A DNA stretch of 64,000 bases from FEN-299 sp963727765 (lineage in GTDB: Bacteria > Acidobacteriota > Vicinamibacteria > Vicinamibacterales > Fen-181). The notes beneath the pieces were generated by a model. That model was not told where the DNA came from and ran no database searches. It was given only the letters and a program-made list of their open reading frames with translations. Shown one piece after another: positions 56,106-64,000 of this stretch (its first letter is position 1; the number at the start of each line of letters is the position of its first letter). Where the stretch lies: assembly GCA_963727765.1 (NCBI GenBank), contig CAVSGZ010000007.1, forward strand, positions 496,001-560,000, in the 5' to 3' direction. A program made the position numbers and the translations under genes.

Positions 56106-57107
56106 ATGAGCACCACGACTCCGGGAGTGAGTGTCGGCGCCCTGCTGCGAAGCCGTCCAGAGGCGGTGGGCCTCCCGCTCACGCTCGTCGCGGGGGCCTC
56201 GGGCCTGGAGCGGCGCATCACCACGCCGCACATCCAGAAGACGGGCCTCGCGCTGGCTGGATTCGACGCCTACCTGTCCGCGGGCCGCATCCTGATCCTC
56301 GGCGAGAGCGAAATCCGCTACCTCGAGAGCATGGCCTCCTCCTCCCGTGTGGACGCGCTGCGGCGGACCTTCGCGCACGACATTCCGGCCGTGCTCGTGA
56401 CCAACAGCATGCCGTCGCCGGAGGAGCTTCGCCTGGAGGCGGAGCGTGCCGGCGTGCCGCTGCTCGCGACCAGCGTGCCGACCGCCTACGCCATCGCGAA
56501 GGTGAGCGCGATCCTCGAGGACTCGCTCGCCGAGCGGACGATCATGCACGCGGTCCTGATGGACATCCTCGGCCTTGGGGTCCTGATCGTCGGGGAGAGC
56601 GGGATCGGCAAGAGCGAGTGCGCGCTGGACCTGATCGTGCGGGGCCACCGGCTCGTCGCCGACGACACGGTGGAGATCCGGCGCCGCGCCGAGAGCGTGC
56701 TGATCGGCACGTGCCCGGACCTCACGCGGCACCACATGGAGGTGCGCGGCCTCGGCCTGATCAACATCAAGGACCTGTTCGGCGTCGCGGCGACGCGCTC
56801 GTCCAAGCGGGTCGAGATGGTGGTGCAGCTCGAACGGTGGGAGGCGGGCCGCGAGTACGAGCGGCTCGGCCTCGACGACCTGCACTACGAGGTCCTCGGC
56901 CTGCGCGTACCGCTGCTCAGGATGCCCGTCGCGCCCGGGCGCAACGTCTCGATCCTCGTCGAGGTGGCGGCGCGCAACCAGCTCCTGCGGTCGCGCGGCC
57001 ATCACGCCGCCCGGAAGCTGGCGGCCCGCCTCGAGCGGCAGCTGCGCGACCCGGACGCCGAGGAGGACGCCGCCGGCCCGGTCGAGCCACCCGAGGAGGA
57101 ATCGTGA
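56106..57107 (+). CDS. hprK: HPr kinase/phosphorylase HprK
   Basis: 333 residues. N-terminal domain, then the catalytic domain with the conserved His148 (MHAVLMDILG), Walker A GESGIGKSECALDL (163-171), and the P-loop partner RGHRLVADDTVEI. The K3-like stretch LEVRGLGLINIKDLFG-type motif appears as HHMEVRGLGLINIKDLFGVA. It phosphorylates or dephosphorylates HPr Ser46; the HPr gene lies 1.4 kb downstream and has Ser46. Its stop overlaps the rapZ GTG. Confidence 0.96.
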   Translation: MSTTTPGVSVGALLRSRPEAVGLPLTLVAGASGLERRITTPHIQKTGLALAGFDAYLSAGRILILGESEIRYLESMASSSRVDALRRTFAHDIPAVLVTNSMPSPEELRLEAERAGVPLLATSVPTAYAIAKVSAILEDSLAERTIMHAVLMDILGLGVLIVGESGIGKSECALDLIVRGHRLVADDTVEIRRRAESVLIGTCPDLTRHHMEVRGLGLINIKDLFGVAATRSSKRVEMVVQLERWEAGREYERLGLDDLHYEVLGLRVPLLRMPVAPGRNVSILVEVAARNQLLRSRGHHAARKLAARLERQLRDPDAEEDAAGPVEPPEEES

Positions 57108-58027
57108 CGCCGGCCGCCACGCGCCGGCGCGCGGCGACCCCCCAGGCGCCGAACGGGGTCCGCTTCATCGTCATCACCGGCCTATCCGGCGCGGGCAAGT
57201 CGCAGGTCATCCACGCGCTCGAGGACCTCGGCTACTTCTGCGTCGACAACCTCCCGATCTCGCTGACGCTCGCGCTGGCGGAGCTGGCCGGCCGGCCGGA
57301 GAGCGAGCTGAAGCGGGTGGCTATCGTGGTCGACGTACGCGGCGGGGCGATGCTCTCCCGGTTCCCGTCGGTGCTGCGGGAGCTGCGCGGGATGCGGCGC
57401 CTGGAGCCGGTGCTGATCTTCCTCGAAGCCTCCGACGATGCGCTGGTGCGCCGGTTCAGCGAGACGCGCCGCCCGCACCCGCTCGCGCACGACCGCCCTG
57501 TGCTCGAGGGGATCCGCGAAGAGCGCAGGCGTCTGGCGCCGATCCGCAAGCTCGCCGACCGGATTCTGGACACGACCGACCTGACGGTACACGAGTTGCG
57601 CCGCACGTTCATGACCCTGTCGAGCAGCCGCCGGACTCGGGCGCGGATGCTCGTCACCTTCACCAGCTTCGGGTTCAAGCACGGCGTGCCCGCCGAGGCC
57701 GACCTGGTCTTCGACGTGCGATGCCTGCCCAACCCGCACTTCGTGCCCGAACTGCGGATGCGGACCGGCCGCCACCGGCAGGTGGCCGCGTTCATGGAGT
57801 CGCACCAGGAGACGCGGGCGTTCATCCAGCGGATCGCCGACTTTCTGCGCTTCGCGATGCCGCACTACCTGGCGGAAGGCAAGAGCTACCTGACCGTGGC
57901 CATCGGGTGCACGGGCGGGCGCCACCGCTCGGTCATGGTGGCCGAGGCGCTCCGCCGCGCCCTCGGCACGACCGGCGGCGTCGCGCTCCGCGTGCGGCAC
58001 CGGGACATCAACGCCGGCAACGAGTAG
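57104..58027 (+). CDS. rapZ: RNase adapter protein RapZ
   Basis: 307 residues, GTG start overlapping the hprK stop (GTGA). Walker A GLSGAGKSQVIHALEDLGYF with the following CVDNLP, and the C-terminal RNA-binding/aminosugar-sensing domain with FTSFGFKHGVP, FDVRCLPNPHFVPELR and AIGCTGGRHRSV. In E. coli RapZ binds glucosamine-6-phosphate and steers RNase E to GlmZ; in other phyla it is known as a nucleotide-binding YvcJ-type protein. Confidence 0.95.
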   Translation: MTPAATRRRAATPQAPNGVRFIVITGLSGAGKSQVIHALEDLGYFCVDNLPISLTLALAELAGRPESELKRVAIVVDVRGGAMLSRFPSVLRELRGMRRLEPVLIFLEASDDALVRRFSETRRPHPLAHDRPVLEGIREERRRLAPIRKLADRILDTTDLTVHELRRTFMTLSSSRRTRARMLVTFTSFGFKHGVPAEADLVFDVRCLPNPHFVPELRMRTGRHRQVAAFMESHQETRAFIQRIADFLRFAMPHYLAEGKSYLTVAIGCTGGRHRSVMVAEALRRALGTTGGVALRVRHRDINAGNE

Positions 58028-58050
58028 GGCGCCGGCCGAGGAGTAGGCGG

Positions 58051-58485
58051 ATGATCGGAGTGGTTGTCGTCACGCACGGGCAGCTGGCCACCGAACTGCT
58101 GAACGCCGCCGAGACAATTGTCGGCGACCTGCCGCAGTTCACGGCCGTGTCGATCGGCTGGCACGACGACGTCGACGACGCGCGGGAGGAGATCAAGCAG
58201 GCGATCGCCAGGGTCCAGGGAGCCGACGGTGTCCTGATCCTGACCGACATGTTCGGCGGCACGCCCGCCAACCTGGCGCTGACCTTCCTCGAAGCCGACC
58301 ACGTCGAGGTGATGACCGGCGTCAACCTGCCGATGCTCATCAAGCTGGCCGGCGCGCAGAAGTCGTCGAACCTCCTCGTGGTCGCCCGCGAGATGCGGGA
58401 GCACGGGCGCAACGCGATCTGGGTGGCGTCGGATCTGCTGAGGTCGGAGACGAAGGGCGAAGAGAAGGGGAGCGACAAGACCTAG
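58051..58485 (+). CDS. PTS mannose-family EIIA domain protein
   Basis: 144 residues starting at ATG 58051. The phosphorylatable His9 is in MIGVVVVTHGQLATELLNAA, and the family segments LILTDMFGGTPANLA and VMTGVNLPMLIKLA are present. It would take phosphate from HPr. No EIIB, EIIC or EIID is encoded in the window, so it is probably a regulatory acceptor, replacing the PtsN found at this place in Proteobacteria. The C-terminal tail is charged (SETKGEEKGSDKT). Confidence 0.92.
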   Translation: MIGVVVVTHGQLATELLNAAETIVGDLPQFTAVSIGWHDDVDDAREEIKQAIARVQGADGVLILTDMFGGTPANLALTFLEADHVEVMTGVNLPMLIKLAGAQKSSNLLVVAREMREHGRNAIWVASDLLRSETKGEEKGSDKT

Positions 58486-58502
58486 TCGTCGCCGGGGGAC
58501 TT

Positions 58503-58781
58503 ATGGTGTCTCGCACCGTGACCGTTTGCAACCAGCTCGGCATGCACGCCCGCGCCGCCGCCCGGTTCGTCCACACCGCCGGGGCGTTCGAGTCCCGCGT
58601 GCGCGTGGGCCGGGGCGCTCGCGTCATGGACGGCAAGAGCATCATGGGCGTCCTGCTGCTGGCCGCGGCCCGCGGGTCCGAGATTGTCATCTCCGCCGAT
58701 GGCGCAGACGAGGCCGCGGCGCTCGAGGCGCTGTGTCAGCTGGTCGAATCCGGCTTCGGTGAGGAGCCGTGCACCGCCTGA
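58503..58781 (+). CDS. ptsH: HPr, phosphocarrier protein
   Basis: 92 residues. The active-site His15 is in LGMHARAAARFV and the regulatory Ser46 in GKSIMGVLLLA, so both the EI and the HprK phosphorylation sites are kept. It overlaps the ptsI start by 13 nt. It carries phosphate between EI and EIIA; Ser46 phosphorylation by HprK would slow that transfer. Confidence 0.95.
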   Translation: MVSRTVTVCNQLGMHARAAARFVHTAGAFESRVRVGRGARVMDGKSIMGVLLLAAARGSEIVISADGADEAAALEALCQLVESGFGEEPCTA

Positions 58782-60589
58782 CCGGCATCGGCGTGTCGCC
58801 CGGCGTGGTCGTGGGCCGGGCCGTCCTGCTGCTGCAGAACCCTCCCGTCATCCGCTTTCCCATCAGGCCCGCGCAGGTCTCCATCGAGATGGCCCGTCTG
58901 GACGAGGCGCGCGAGCGGTCGCGCCGCGAGATCCTCGACATCAAGTCGCGCGTCGCGCTCGCCGCCGGTTCCGAGCTCGGGTACCTCTTTGAAGCGCAGC
59001 TGCTGATGATCGACGACCGGATGCTGCTCGACCGGGCCCGCGACCTCATCGCCAGCCAGCAGGTCAACGCGGAATGGGCGCTGCAGCAGGCGTTCGAAGA
59101 ACTGTCGGCCATCTTCGATGCCGCCGAGGACGCTTACCTGCGGGAACGCCGGGGCGACGTGGCCGACGTCGTCGGGAGGCTGCGGCTCAATCTCGGGCGG
59201 CTGCGCGGCGGCGTCGCCGACCTCTTCAAGGACGTGGAGGCCGGCGCGGTGCTCGTCGCCGACGAGCTCACCCCCTCGATGGCCGCGCAGGTGGACTGGC
59301 AGAAGATCCTCGGCTTTGCGAGCGACGGCGGCAGCCCGACGCACCACACGGCCATCCTCGCCAGGTCGCTCCACGTCCCCGCCGTGGTGGGCGTCGGGTC
59401 GGTGAGTCGCAGCATCCGGCCCGGCGTCATGGTCGCCATCGACGGCACGAGTGGCGTGGTCCTGGTGGACCCGCCTCCGGATGTCGTCGAGGAGACTCGG
59501 AGCAGGACGACGGCCAGGGTCCGACCGGACACGCACGAGCCGGATCACCCAGCCTCGCCCGCCGTGACCGTTGACGGGCTGTCGATCGCCCTTCAGGCCA
59601 ATATCGAGTTGCCGGCCGACCTCGCGTCGGCGCGCTCGGCCGGCGCCACCGGCATCGGGCTCTATCGGTCGGAGTTCCTGCTCGCCACCACGTCGGCGTC
59701 CGCGCTCACCGAGGACGCGCAGTTCGAGGCGTATCGTGCGCTGGTCGAGGGCATGGCGCCGCACGTCGTCACCGTGCGCACCTTCGATGTGGACGACACG
59801 CAGCTGCAGCCGTGGGCTGCGGGGGCCGGCACGGCCACGGGCGCGAACAGGGCGTCGGGCTCCCGCGGGGCGCTGGGATTGCGCGCCGTGCGCCTGAGCC
59901 TCGTGATGCCAGACCTGTTCCGGGTGCAGCTGCGCGCGCTGCTCAGAGCCAGCCGCCACGGCCGGCTCCGGATCATGTTCCCCTTCGTGTCCGGGGTGGA
60001 AGAGCTGCGGGCGGCGAACGCCGCCCTGCGAGAGGCGGCCGGCGAGCTGGCCGCGCGCGGCGAGAGCGTGGCGACGCTGCCGCCGGTGGGGGCCATGATC
60101 GAAATCCCCTCGGCGGCCCTCACGGCCGACCTGCTGGCCCGGGAGGCTGATTTCTTCAGCATCGGCACCAACGACCTCATCCAGTACGTGCTGGCCGTCG
60201 ATCGGTCCGACGCGCGCGTCTCGCGGCTGTTCGAGCCGCTGCACCCCGCGGTGCTCCGCATGCTGCGCCACGTGGTCAGCGCCGCGGCGCGGAGGCAGCG
60301 GCCCGTGTCGCTCTGCGGCGAGATGGCCGCCGACCCCGTCATCCTGCCGCTGCTCATCGGGCTGGGCCTGACGAGCTTCAGCATGAGCCCGACGGCAATC
60401 GGGATCGCTCGCAGTGTGGTGGAGCGACTCGACGCCGCCTCCGCGCGCCGTCTCGCCGGGCGCGTCATGCGGCAGGCGACGGTGGCGGGCGTCGAGCGCT
60501 GCCTGGCTGGCCCGCCCCGCGGGCCTCGCCGGCGGACGGGCACGGGCGCCCCGACGCCCGGCACAGGAGGGACGAGTGGGACACGCTGA
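58769..60589 (+). CDS. ptsI: Phosphoenolpyruvate-protein phosphotransferase (Enzyme I)
   Basis: 606 residues. The N-terminal HPr-binding helices, the active-site His in GGSPTHHTAILARSLHVPAV, and the PEP-binding barrel (GIGLYRSEFLL, TVRTFDVDDTQ, GLRAVRLSL, MFPFVSGVEELR, GAMIEIPSAAL, FFSIGTNDLIQYVLAVDRSD, SLCGEMAADP) are present. A Gly/Pro-rich tail (about 30 residues) is an extension. It starts the phosphorelay by taking phosphate from PEP. Confidence 0.95.
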   Translation: MHRLTGIGVSPGVVVGRAVLLLQNPPVIRFPIRPAQVSIEMARLDEARERSRREILDIKSRVALAAGSELGYLFEAQLLMIDDRMLLDRARDLIASQQVNAEWALQQAFEELSAIFDAAEDAYLRERRGDVADVVGRLRLNLGRLRGGVADLFKDVEAGAVLVADELTPSMAAQVDWQKILGFASDGGSPTHHTAILARSLHVPAVVGVGSVSRSIRPGVMVAIDGTSGVVLVDPPPDVVEETRSRTTARVRPDTHEPDHPASPAVTVDGLSIALQANIELPADLASARSAGATGIGLYRSEFLLATTSASALTEDAQFEAYRALVEGMAPHVVTVRTFDVDDTQLQPWAAGAGTATGANRASGSRGALGLRAVRLSLVMPDLFRVQLRALLRASRHGRLRIMFPFVSGVEELRAANAALREAAGELAARGESVATLPPVGAMIEIPSAALTADLLAREADFFSIGTNDLIQYVLAVDRSDARVSRLFEPLHPAVLRMLRHVVSAAARRQRPVSLCGEMAADPVILPLLIGLGLTSFSMSPTAIGIARSVVERLDAASARRLAGRVMRQATVAGVERCLAGPPRGPRRRTGTGAPTPGTGGTSGTR

Positions 60590-60941
60590 CTACGTGAGAG
60601 TGGAGAAGCCCTGGGGCTACGAACTGCACTGGGCGAAGACCGACCGCTACGTCGGCAAGATCCTGCACGTCAATGCGGGACACGCGCTGAGCCTTCAGTA
60701 CCACAACCGGAAGGAGGAGACGATCCTCCTCTGGTCCGGCCGGCTCCTGTTCGAGCTCGGACAGGGAGGCGAGCTGACTGGGATCGAGATGAAGCCGGGC
60801 GATCGGGTGCACGTCACGCCGAAGACCGTGCACCGGATGACCGCGATCGACGATTGCGACATTTTCGAGGTCTCGACGCCGGAACTCGACGACGTCGTGC
60901 GGCTGGAGGATCGGTACGGCAGGGAAGACGCGCAACGCTGA
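60576..60941 (+). CDS. Cupin-domain protein (mannose-6-phosphate isomerase-like)
   Basis: 121 residues from the GTG at 60576, which has a full AGGAGG 5 nt upstream. A single cupin barrel: EKPWGYELHWAKTDRYVGKI, then motif 1 LHVNAGHALSLQYHNRKEET with the metal-type His/Gln/Glu, and motif 2 PGDRVHVTPKTVHRM. It resembles the type II mannose-6-phosphate isomerase half, but is short and lacks the rest. It overlaps ptsI by 14 nt. A sugar-phosphate role is plausible from the PTS context, not shown. Confidence 0.82.
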   Translation: MGHADYVRVEKPWGYELHWAKTDRYVGKILHVNAGHALSLQYHNRKEETILLWSGRLLFELGQGGELTGIEMKPGDRVHVTPKTVHRMTAIDDCDIFEVSTPELDDVVRLEDRYGREDAQR

Positions 60942-60952
60942 AGAAGGAACCG

Positions 60953-60966
60953 GGATTCAGGAGTCG
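60953..60966. repeat. Inverted heptamer units (GGATTCA, GGAGTCG)
   Basis: Two 7-nt units in the opposite orientation to the array at 61004-61059 (GGATTCA is the complement of TGAATCC). Together they give an inverted arrangement around the region 60967-61003. Confidence 0.5.
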
Positions 60967-61003
60967 GAATTTAGGGCTTGCGTCCCAATCGGCCGGTCCG
61001 CTC

Positions 61004-61059
61004 TGAATCCTGATCCCCGATCCCCGAATCCTGATTCCTGATTCCCGATTCCTGAATCC
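61004..61059. repeat. Heptanucleotide tandem repeat, YGATTCC family (8 units)
   Basis: Eight consecutive 7-nt units without a break in phase: TGAATCC, TGATCCC, CGATCCC, CGAATCC, TGATTCC, TGATTCC, CGATTCC, TGAATCC. The array lies between the convergent cupin and ssb genes, ending 4 nt before the ssb stop codon. Confidence 0.88.
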
Positions 61060-61063
61060 TGCC

Positions 61064-61495
61064 TCAGAAGGGCACCTCGTCGTCGCCCGGCATCGCGGCG
61101 GCCGGCTCGGCCACCACGCCCGCGTCGTGGCTGACCTCCTCGCGCTCGACGCTGTCGCGCCGCGGGCCGCCCCCGAGCAGGACGAGGCGGTTCGCGATCA
61201 CCTCGGTGGTCGTCCGCTTGTTGCCTTCCTTGTCCTGCCACTCGCGAGTGCGCAGCCGCCCCTCGACGTAGACTTGCTTGCCCTTGAGCAGGTAGTCGGC
61301 GACCGACTCGGCCTGCTTGCCCATCAGCGAGACGCGGTGCCACTCGGTTTCCTCGCGACGCTGGCCTTCGCGGTCCTTGAACACCTCGGTGGTGGCGAGG
61401 CTAAAGTTGGCGACGGCCGTGCCGGCGCCCGTGCGGCGCAGCTCGGCGTCACGGCCCAGGTTGCCGACCAGAATCACCCGATTCACGGTGCCCAT
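61064..61495 (-). CDS. ssb: Single-stranded DNA-binding protein
   Basis: 143 residues from the ATG at 61495, with AGGAAAGGA upstream. The OB-fold is typical (MGTVNRVILVGNLGRDAELR, TEWHRVSLMGKQAESVADYL, GKQVYVEGRLRTREWQDKEG) and the acidic tail ends DDEVPF, the peptide that binds partner proteins. It coats single-stranded DNA in replication and repair. The longer frame to 61789 overlaps cpoB and is left out. Confidence 0.95.
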   Translation of the reverse strand: MGTVNRVILVGNLGRDAELRRTGAGTAVANFSLATTEVFKDREGQRREETEWHRVSLMGKQAESVADYLLKGKQVYVEGRLRTREWQDKEGNKRTTTEVIANRLVLLGGGPRRDSVEREEVSHDAGVVAEPAAAMPGDDEVPF

Positions 61496-61521
61496 CGGAA
61501 CGTCCTTTCCTGTGTCGACTC

Positions 61522-62394
61522 TCAGTCGACGGTAAGCGGAGCGGAAGACGGCGTCTTCCGGATGATCTGATCGAGCCGCTGCCGCGCGAGGCGGCCGGCG
61601 TCCGAGTTGGGGAAATTCTTCACGACCAATTCCCAGCTCTCGCGCGCGCGATCGACCAGGCCGAGCGCGTTGAAGGCCATCCCGCGCTTGAAGTACATGT
61701 CCGGGAGACGCTGGCTGCCGGGATAGGTGGAGATCCCGCTCTCGTAGGCGGCGACCGCCTCTTTGAACATGCCCTGCTGGTAGTAGCACTCGCCGATGAA
61801 ATACTGGGCATCGCCCGCCTGCTCCGAGCGCGGATAGGTTCGGAGGAAGTTCTCGAACTCGGACACCGCCAGGTTGTACTGCGAGGCGACGTAGTCGGCC
61901 CAGGCGGCGTCGTAGAGCCGCTGAGGCGACGGCGCCGGTCCGGCCGGGGGACCGGCGGGGGGCTGCGCGCCTGCGGCTGGCGGCGTGGCGGCCGCGCCCG
62001 CAGTGTCGGCGCTTGCCGCCGGCTGGGACGCCTCCTGCACGATGGCCGTGCGCATCGCCTCGATCTCCTGGGCGAGCGAACTCACGCGCACGTTGTTGTC
62101 GTCGACCTTCTCACGGACTACACGCAGGTCCTCGGTGATCGCGTCGACTGACAGCTTCTGATCCGCGAACGCCTTGCGCGAGGCCCCGGTCTGGTCGTCG
62201 AGCTTGGTGCCGAGCGCGCGCAGCGTGTCGTTGAGCGCCGACAACTGCGCGCGGAGCAGAGCCGTTTGCTCCTGCAGTATCCTGATCTCCGCCATCATCT
62301 GCAGGTGTTCCTTGTTGGCGGCCGATGCGACGCCCGAAGCCGCCTGCATCACCGCCGCCACGAGGACCAACCCGAGCACGCGTTCTCGCACCAT
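61522..62394 (-). CDS. cpoB: Cell division coordinator CpoB / YbgF
   Basis: 290 residues with a signal peptide (ends ASGVASA). A coiled coil (IRILQEQTALLRAQLSALND ... VREKVDDNNVRVSSLAQEIE) and a Pro/Ala linker lead to three TPR units (DYVASQYNLAVSEFENFLRT; CYYQQGMFKEAVAAYESGIS; ALGLVDRARESWELVVKNFP). CpoB links outer-membrane constriction by Tol-Pal to peptidoglycan synthesis. It is downstream of pal, as usual. Confidence 0.92.
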   Translation of the reverse strand: MVRERVLGLVLVAAVMQAASGVASAANKEHLQMMAEIRILQEQTALLRAQLSALNDTLRALGTKLDDQTGASRKAFADQKLSVDAITEDLRVVREKVDDNNVRVSSLAQEIEAMRTAIVQEASQPAASADTAGAAATPPAAGAQPPAGPPAGPAPSPQRLYDAAWADYVASQYNLAVSEFENFLRTYPRSEQAGDAQYFIGECYYQQGMFKEAVAAYESGISTYPGSQRLPDMYFKRGMAFNALGLVDRARESWELVVKNFPNSDAGRLARQRLDQIIRKTPSSAPLTVD

Positions 62395-62463
62395 ACGCCT
62401 CTCTCCGCATTGATGGCGCTGCCGCCAGCCACCTCATTATCCCATCGTCCCGACCCGGCGACC

Positions 62464-63063
62464 CTATTTCTGCGTGACCACGAAATGCGCGCGGCGGTTC
62501 CTGGCCCACGCGGCCTCGTCGTGGCCGGCGTCGAACGGGAATTCCTTGCCGTAGCTGACCGTCCGCAGCCGGTCGGCCGGGATCCCGAGCGAGATCAGGT
62601 AGGTCCGAGCCGCCGTCGCCCGGCGTTCGCCAAGCGCGAGGTTGTACTCGGCCGTGCCGCGCTCGTCGCAGTGGCCCTCGATGGTGACGATCCACGCCTG
62701 ATTCCGCTTCAGCACGTCCGCATTCGCGTCGAGCGCCTTCTGCCCGTCGGCGGAGATCTCCGACAGGTCGTAGTCGAAGAACACGGGCTTGAGCGGCGAG
62801 TTCCTGTTGATCTCGTCGAGGCTCGCCGAGCTGACCCTGTCCTCCACAATCGGCGCCGGCGCCGCCACGACGGGCTCCCTCACCGGCTCGGGCGGAGCCG
62901 GCGGCCGAGCAGGAGCCGCCGCCGATGCAGACTCGGCGGCCGCGGCCGCCGGAGGAGGAGCCGGGGTTTCGACGGGCGGGACCTTCCGGTGGCACGCGCC
63001 AGCCGACACGACGACGAGTGCCGCGAGAACGACGGTGCCGACCAGCCCCCAGTGGTGTCGCAT
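62464..63063 (-). CDS. pal: Peptidoglycan-associated lipoprotein Pal
   Basis: 199 residues. The lipobox VSAGAC gives a lipidated Cys at about residue 24, then a Pro/Ala-rich linker, and the C-terminal OmpA-like domain (VFFDYDLSEISADGQKALDA, VTIEGHCDERGTAEYNLALG, RLRTVSYGKEFPF) that grips peptidoglycan. It lies between tolB and cpoB. Confidence 0.95.
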   Translation of the reverse strand: MRHHWGLVGTVVLAALVVVSAGACHRKVPPVETPAPPPAAAAAESASAAAPARPPAPPEPVREPVVAAPAPIVEDRVSSASLDEINRNSPLKPVFFDYDLSEISADGQKALDANADVLKRNQAWIVTIEGHCDERGTAEYNLALGERRATAARTYLISLGIPADRLRTVSYGKEFPFDAGHDEAAWARNRRAHFVVTQK

Positions 63064-63081
63064 GTCTCTCCCTCCGCGTCG

Positions 63082-64000
63082 CTACTTCGACCAGTCCGGC
63101 GTCTGGTTGTTGCCGATCCTGGTCAGTTGCCGCACGTCGCGTCCGGTGCGGTCGATCGTGTACAGCTGGCGCTTGCCCGCCCGCGTCGAGCTGAAGACGA
63201 GATGGCGCCCGTTGAGCGAGTAGGCCGGGCTCTCGTTTCTCCCCTCGCCGAACGTCAGCTGCCTGGTCTCTCCGCTCGCCAGGTCGAGCACCTTGATGTC
63301 GAGGCCGGACCCGGTCCTGGACGCGTACGCGATCTCATTGTACGGCGCCGGCGACCACGTGGGCCTGTCGCAATAGGACTCGTGGGTCAGCAGCCGCAGG
63401 TTCAGGCCGTCGGCGTCGACGACGTAAATCTGAGGCGAGCCGGACCGGTCGGAGGTGAACGCGATCTGCTTGCCCGAGGGCGACCAGGTCGGCGTGCCGT
63501 CGTTCGCCGGGTTGTTCGTGATCCGCCGGATGGCCGAGCCGTCCCGGTTCATGACGTAGATCTCCGCGTGGCCGTCGCGGTTGGACTGGAAGGCGATCTT
63601 CGTCCCGTCGGGCGACCAGACGGGCAGGAAATTCTCCTCGCCCCGGCTGTGCAGCGGATTCTCGATGGTGCCCTGGTAGATGTTCGAGATGAAGATGTCG
63701 GGGACCCCGCGCCGGTAGGAGGTGTAGGCGATCGACCGCCCGTCGGGCGACCAGGTCGGGTTGATGTTGAGCGTCCGGTTGACGGTCAGCCGCCGCTGGT
63801 TCGCCCCGTCGTAGTCGCAGATGTAAATCTCCTTCACCACCCGCGACTCGGTCGAGCCGACCAGCCGCTCGCCGTCGCGGTCGGAGACAAACGCGATCTT
63901 GGTCCTGGCCACGCCGCGCAGCGCCAGCTGCGACTGGAAGATCTCGTCCGACGCCGTGTGCGCGATGAAGCGCGGGTTCGCGGCCGCTGCCACGTACTCC
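63082..64000 (-). CDS. tolB: Tol-Pal system protein TolB, partial (5' end outside the window)
   Basis: The last 306 or so residues; the frame stays open to the window's right edge. The visible part begins IAHTASDEI then ALRGVARTKIAFVSDRDG and shows TolB beta-propeller blades, each with the pattern TWSPDGRSIAYTS, VWSPDGTKIAFQSNRDG and TWSPSGKQIAFTSDRSG. It binds Pal and TolA in the periplasm to keep the outer membrane tied to the wall. Confidence 0.93.
   Translation of the reverse strand, partial: EYVAAAANPRFIAHTASDEIFQSQLALRGVARTKIAFVSDRDGERLVGSTESRVVKEIYICDYDGANQRRLTVNRTLNINPTWSPDGRSIAYTSYRRGVPDIFISNIYQGTIENPLHSRGEENFLPVWSPDGTKIAFQSNRDGHAEIYVMNRDGSAIRRITNNPANDGTPTWSPSGKQIAFTSDRSGSPQIYVVDADGLNLRLLTHESYCDRPTWSPAPYNEIAYASRTGSGLDIKVLDLASGETRQLTFGEGRNESPAYSLNGRHLVFSSTRAGKRQLYTIDRTGRDVRQLTRIGNNQTPDWSK

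Overview
The window is a high-GC bacterial chromosome segment, Gram-negative by gene content (TolB-Pal-CpoB, LptB and an LptC/LptA-like export protein, MacA-type adaptor). The secreted S46 and M14 peptidases, many secreted beta-propeller and Sel1 proteins, and a regulatory PTS next to rpoN and rapZ suggest a soil Acidobacteriota, most likely of the Vicinamibacteria type. That placement is an inference from gene content and style; no rRNA is present to confirm it.

Layout. 1-9.3 kb: efflux adaptor, a secreted protein, a large M14 carboxypeptidase, MoaA, the radical-SAM AmrS and a COG4299-type membrane acyltransferase. 9.3-17.2 kb: HTH-RDD protein, MFS transporter, SurE, tRNA-Pro(CGG), TGS-domain GTPase, S46 dipeptidyl-peptidase, deoxyribosyltransferase-like protein, acylphosphatase, Apt and tRNA-Arg(CCU). 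17.1-26.1 kb: an integrated element of about 8.9 kb in tRNA-Arg, bounded by a 45-bp perfect direct repeat. It carries tyrosine integrase, excisionase, D5-like primase, P27 small terminase and an HK97 capsid gene, but no large terminase, portal, protease or tail genes, which fits a capsid-carrying phage satellite. 26.2-37 kb: host genes (YncE-like propeller, Sel1 protein, TPR protein, agmatinase, MutS, TsaB-RimI, a YdcH-like protein, Psd-PssA). 37-44.8 kb: a 1325-residue NtrY-like histidine kinase, a membrane protein, an aminotransferase and a PQQ-type propeller. 44.9-54 kb: DnaE, AccA, RecJ, LptC/A-like, LptB. 54-61 kb: RpoN, HPF, HprK, RapZ, mannose-type EIIA, HPr, EI and a cupin. 61-64 kb: SSB, CpoB, Pal and the start of the window-truncated tolB.

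From 48.4 to 60.9 kb the plus-strand genes are nearly contiguous, several with overlapping stop and start codons, coupling LPS export, sigma-54, ribosome hibernation and a PTS that has only soluble components here. HPr keeps both His15 (EI target) and Ser46 (HprK target), so the phosphorelay is probably regulatory.

Two cautions. At least eight genes, including essential dnaE and recJ, are broken by one-base length errors. Most are single-base duplications in or touching GTAC or GATC, so they look like assembly or basecalling errors, and I annotate those genes as intact loci with frame breaks. Intergenic space also holds a shared GC-rich palindrome family, heptanucleotide tandem repeats in several unrelated sequence families, and -10-like boxes only 6-10 nt from start codons that suggest leaderless transcripts.
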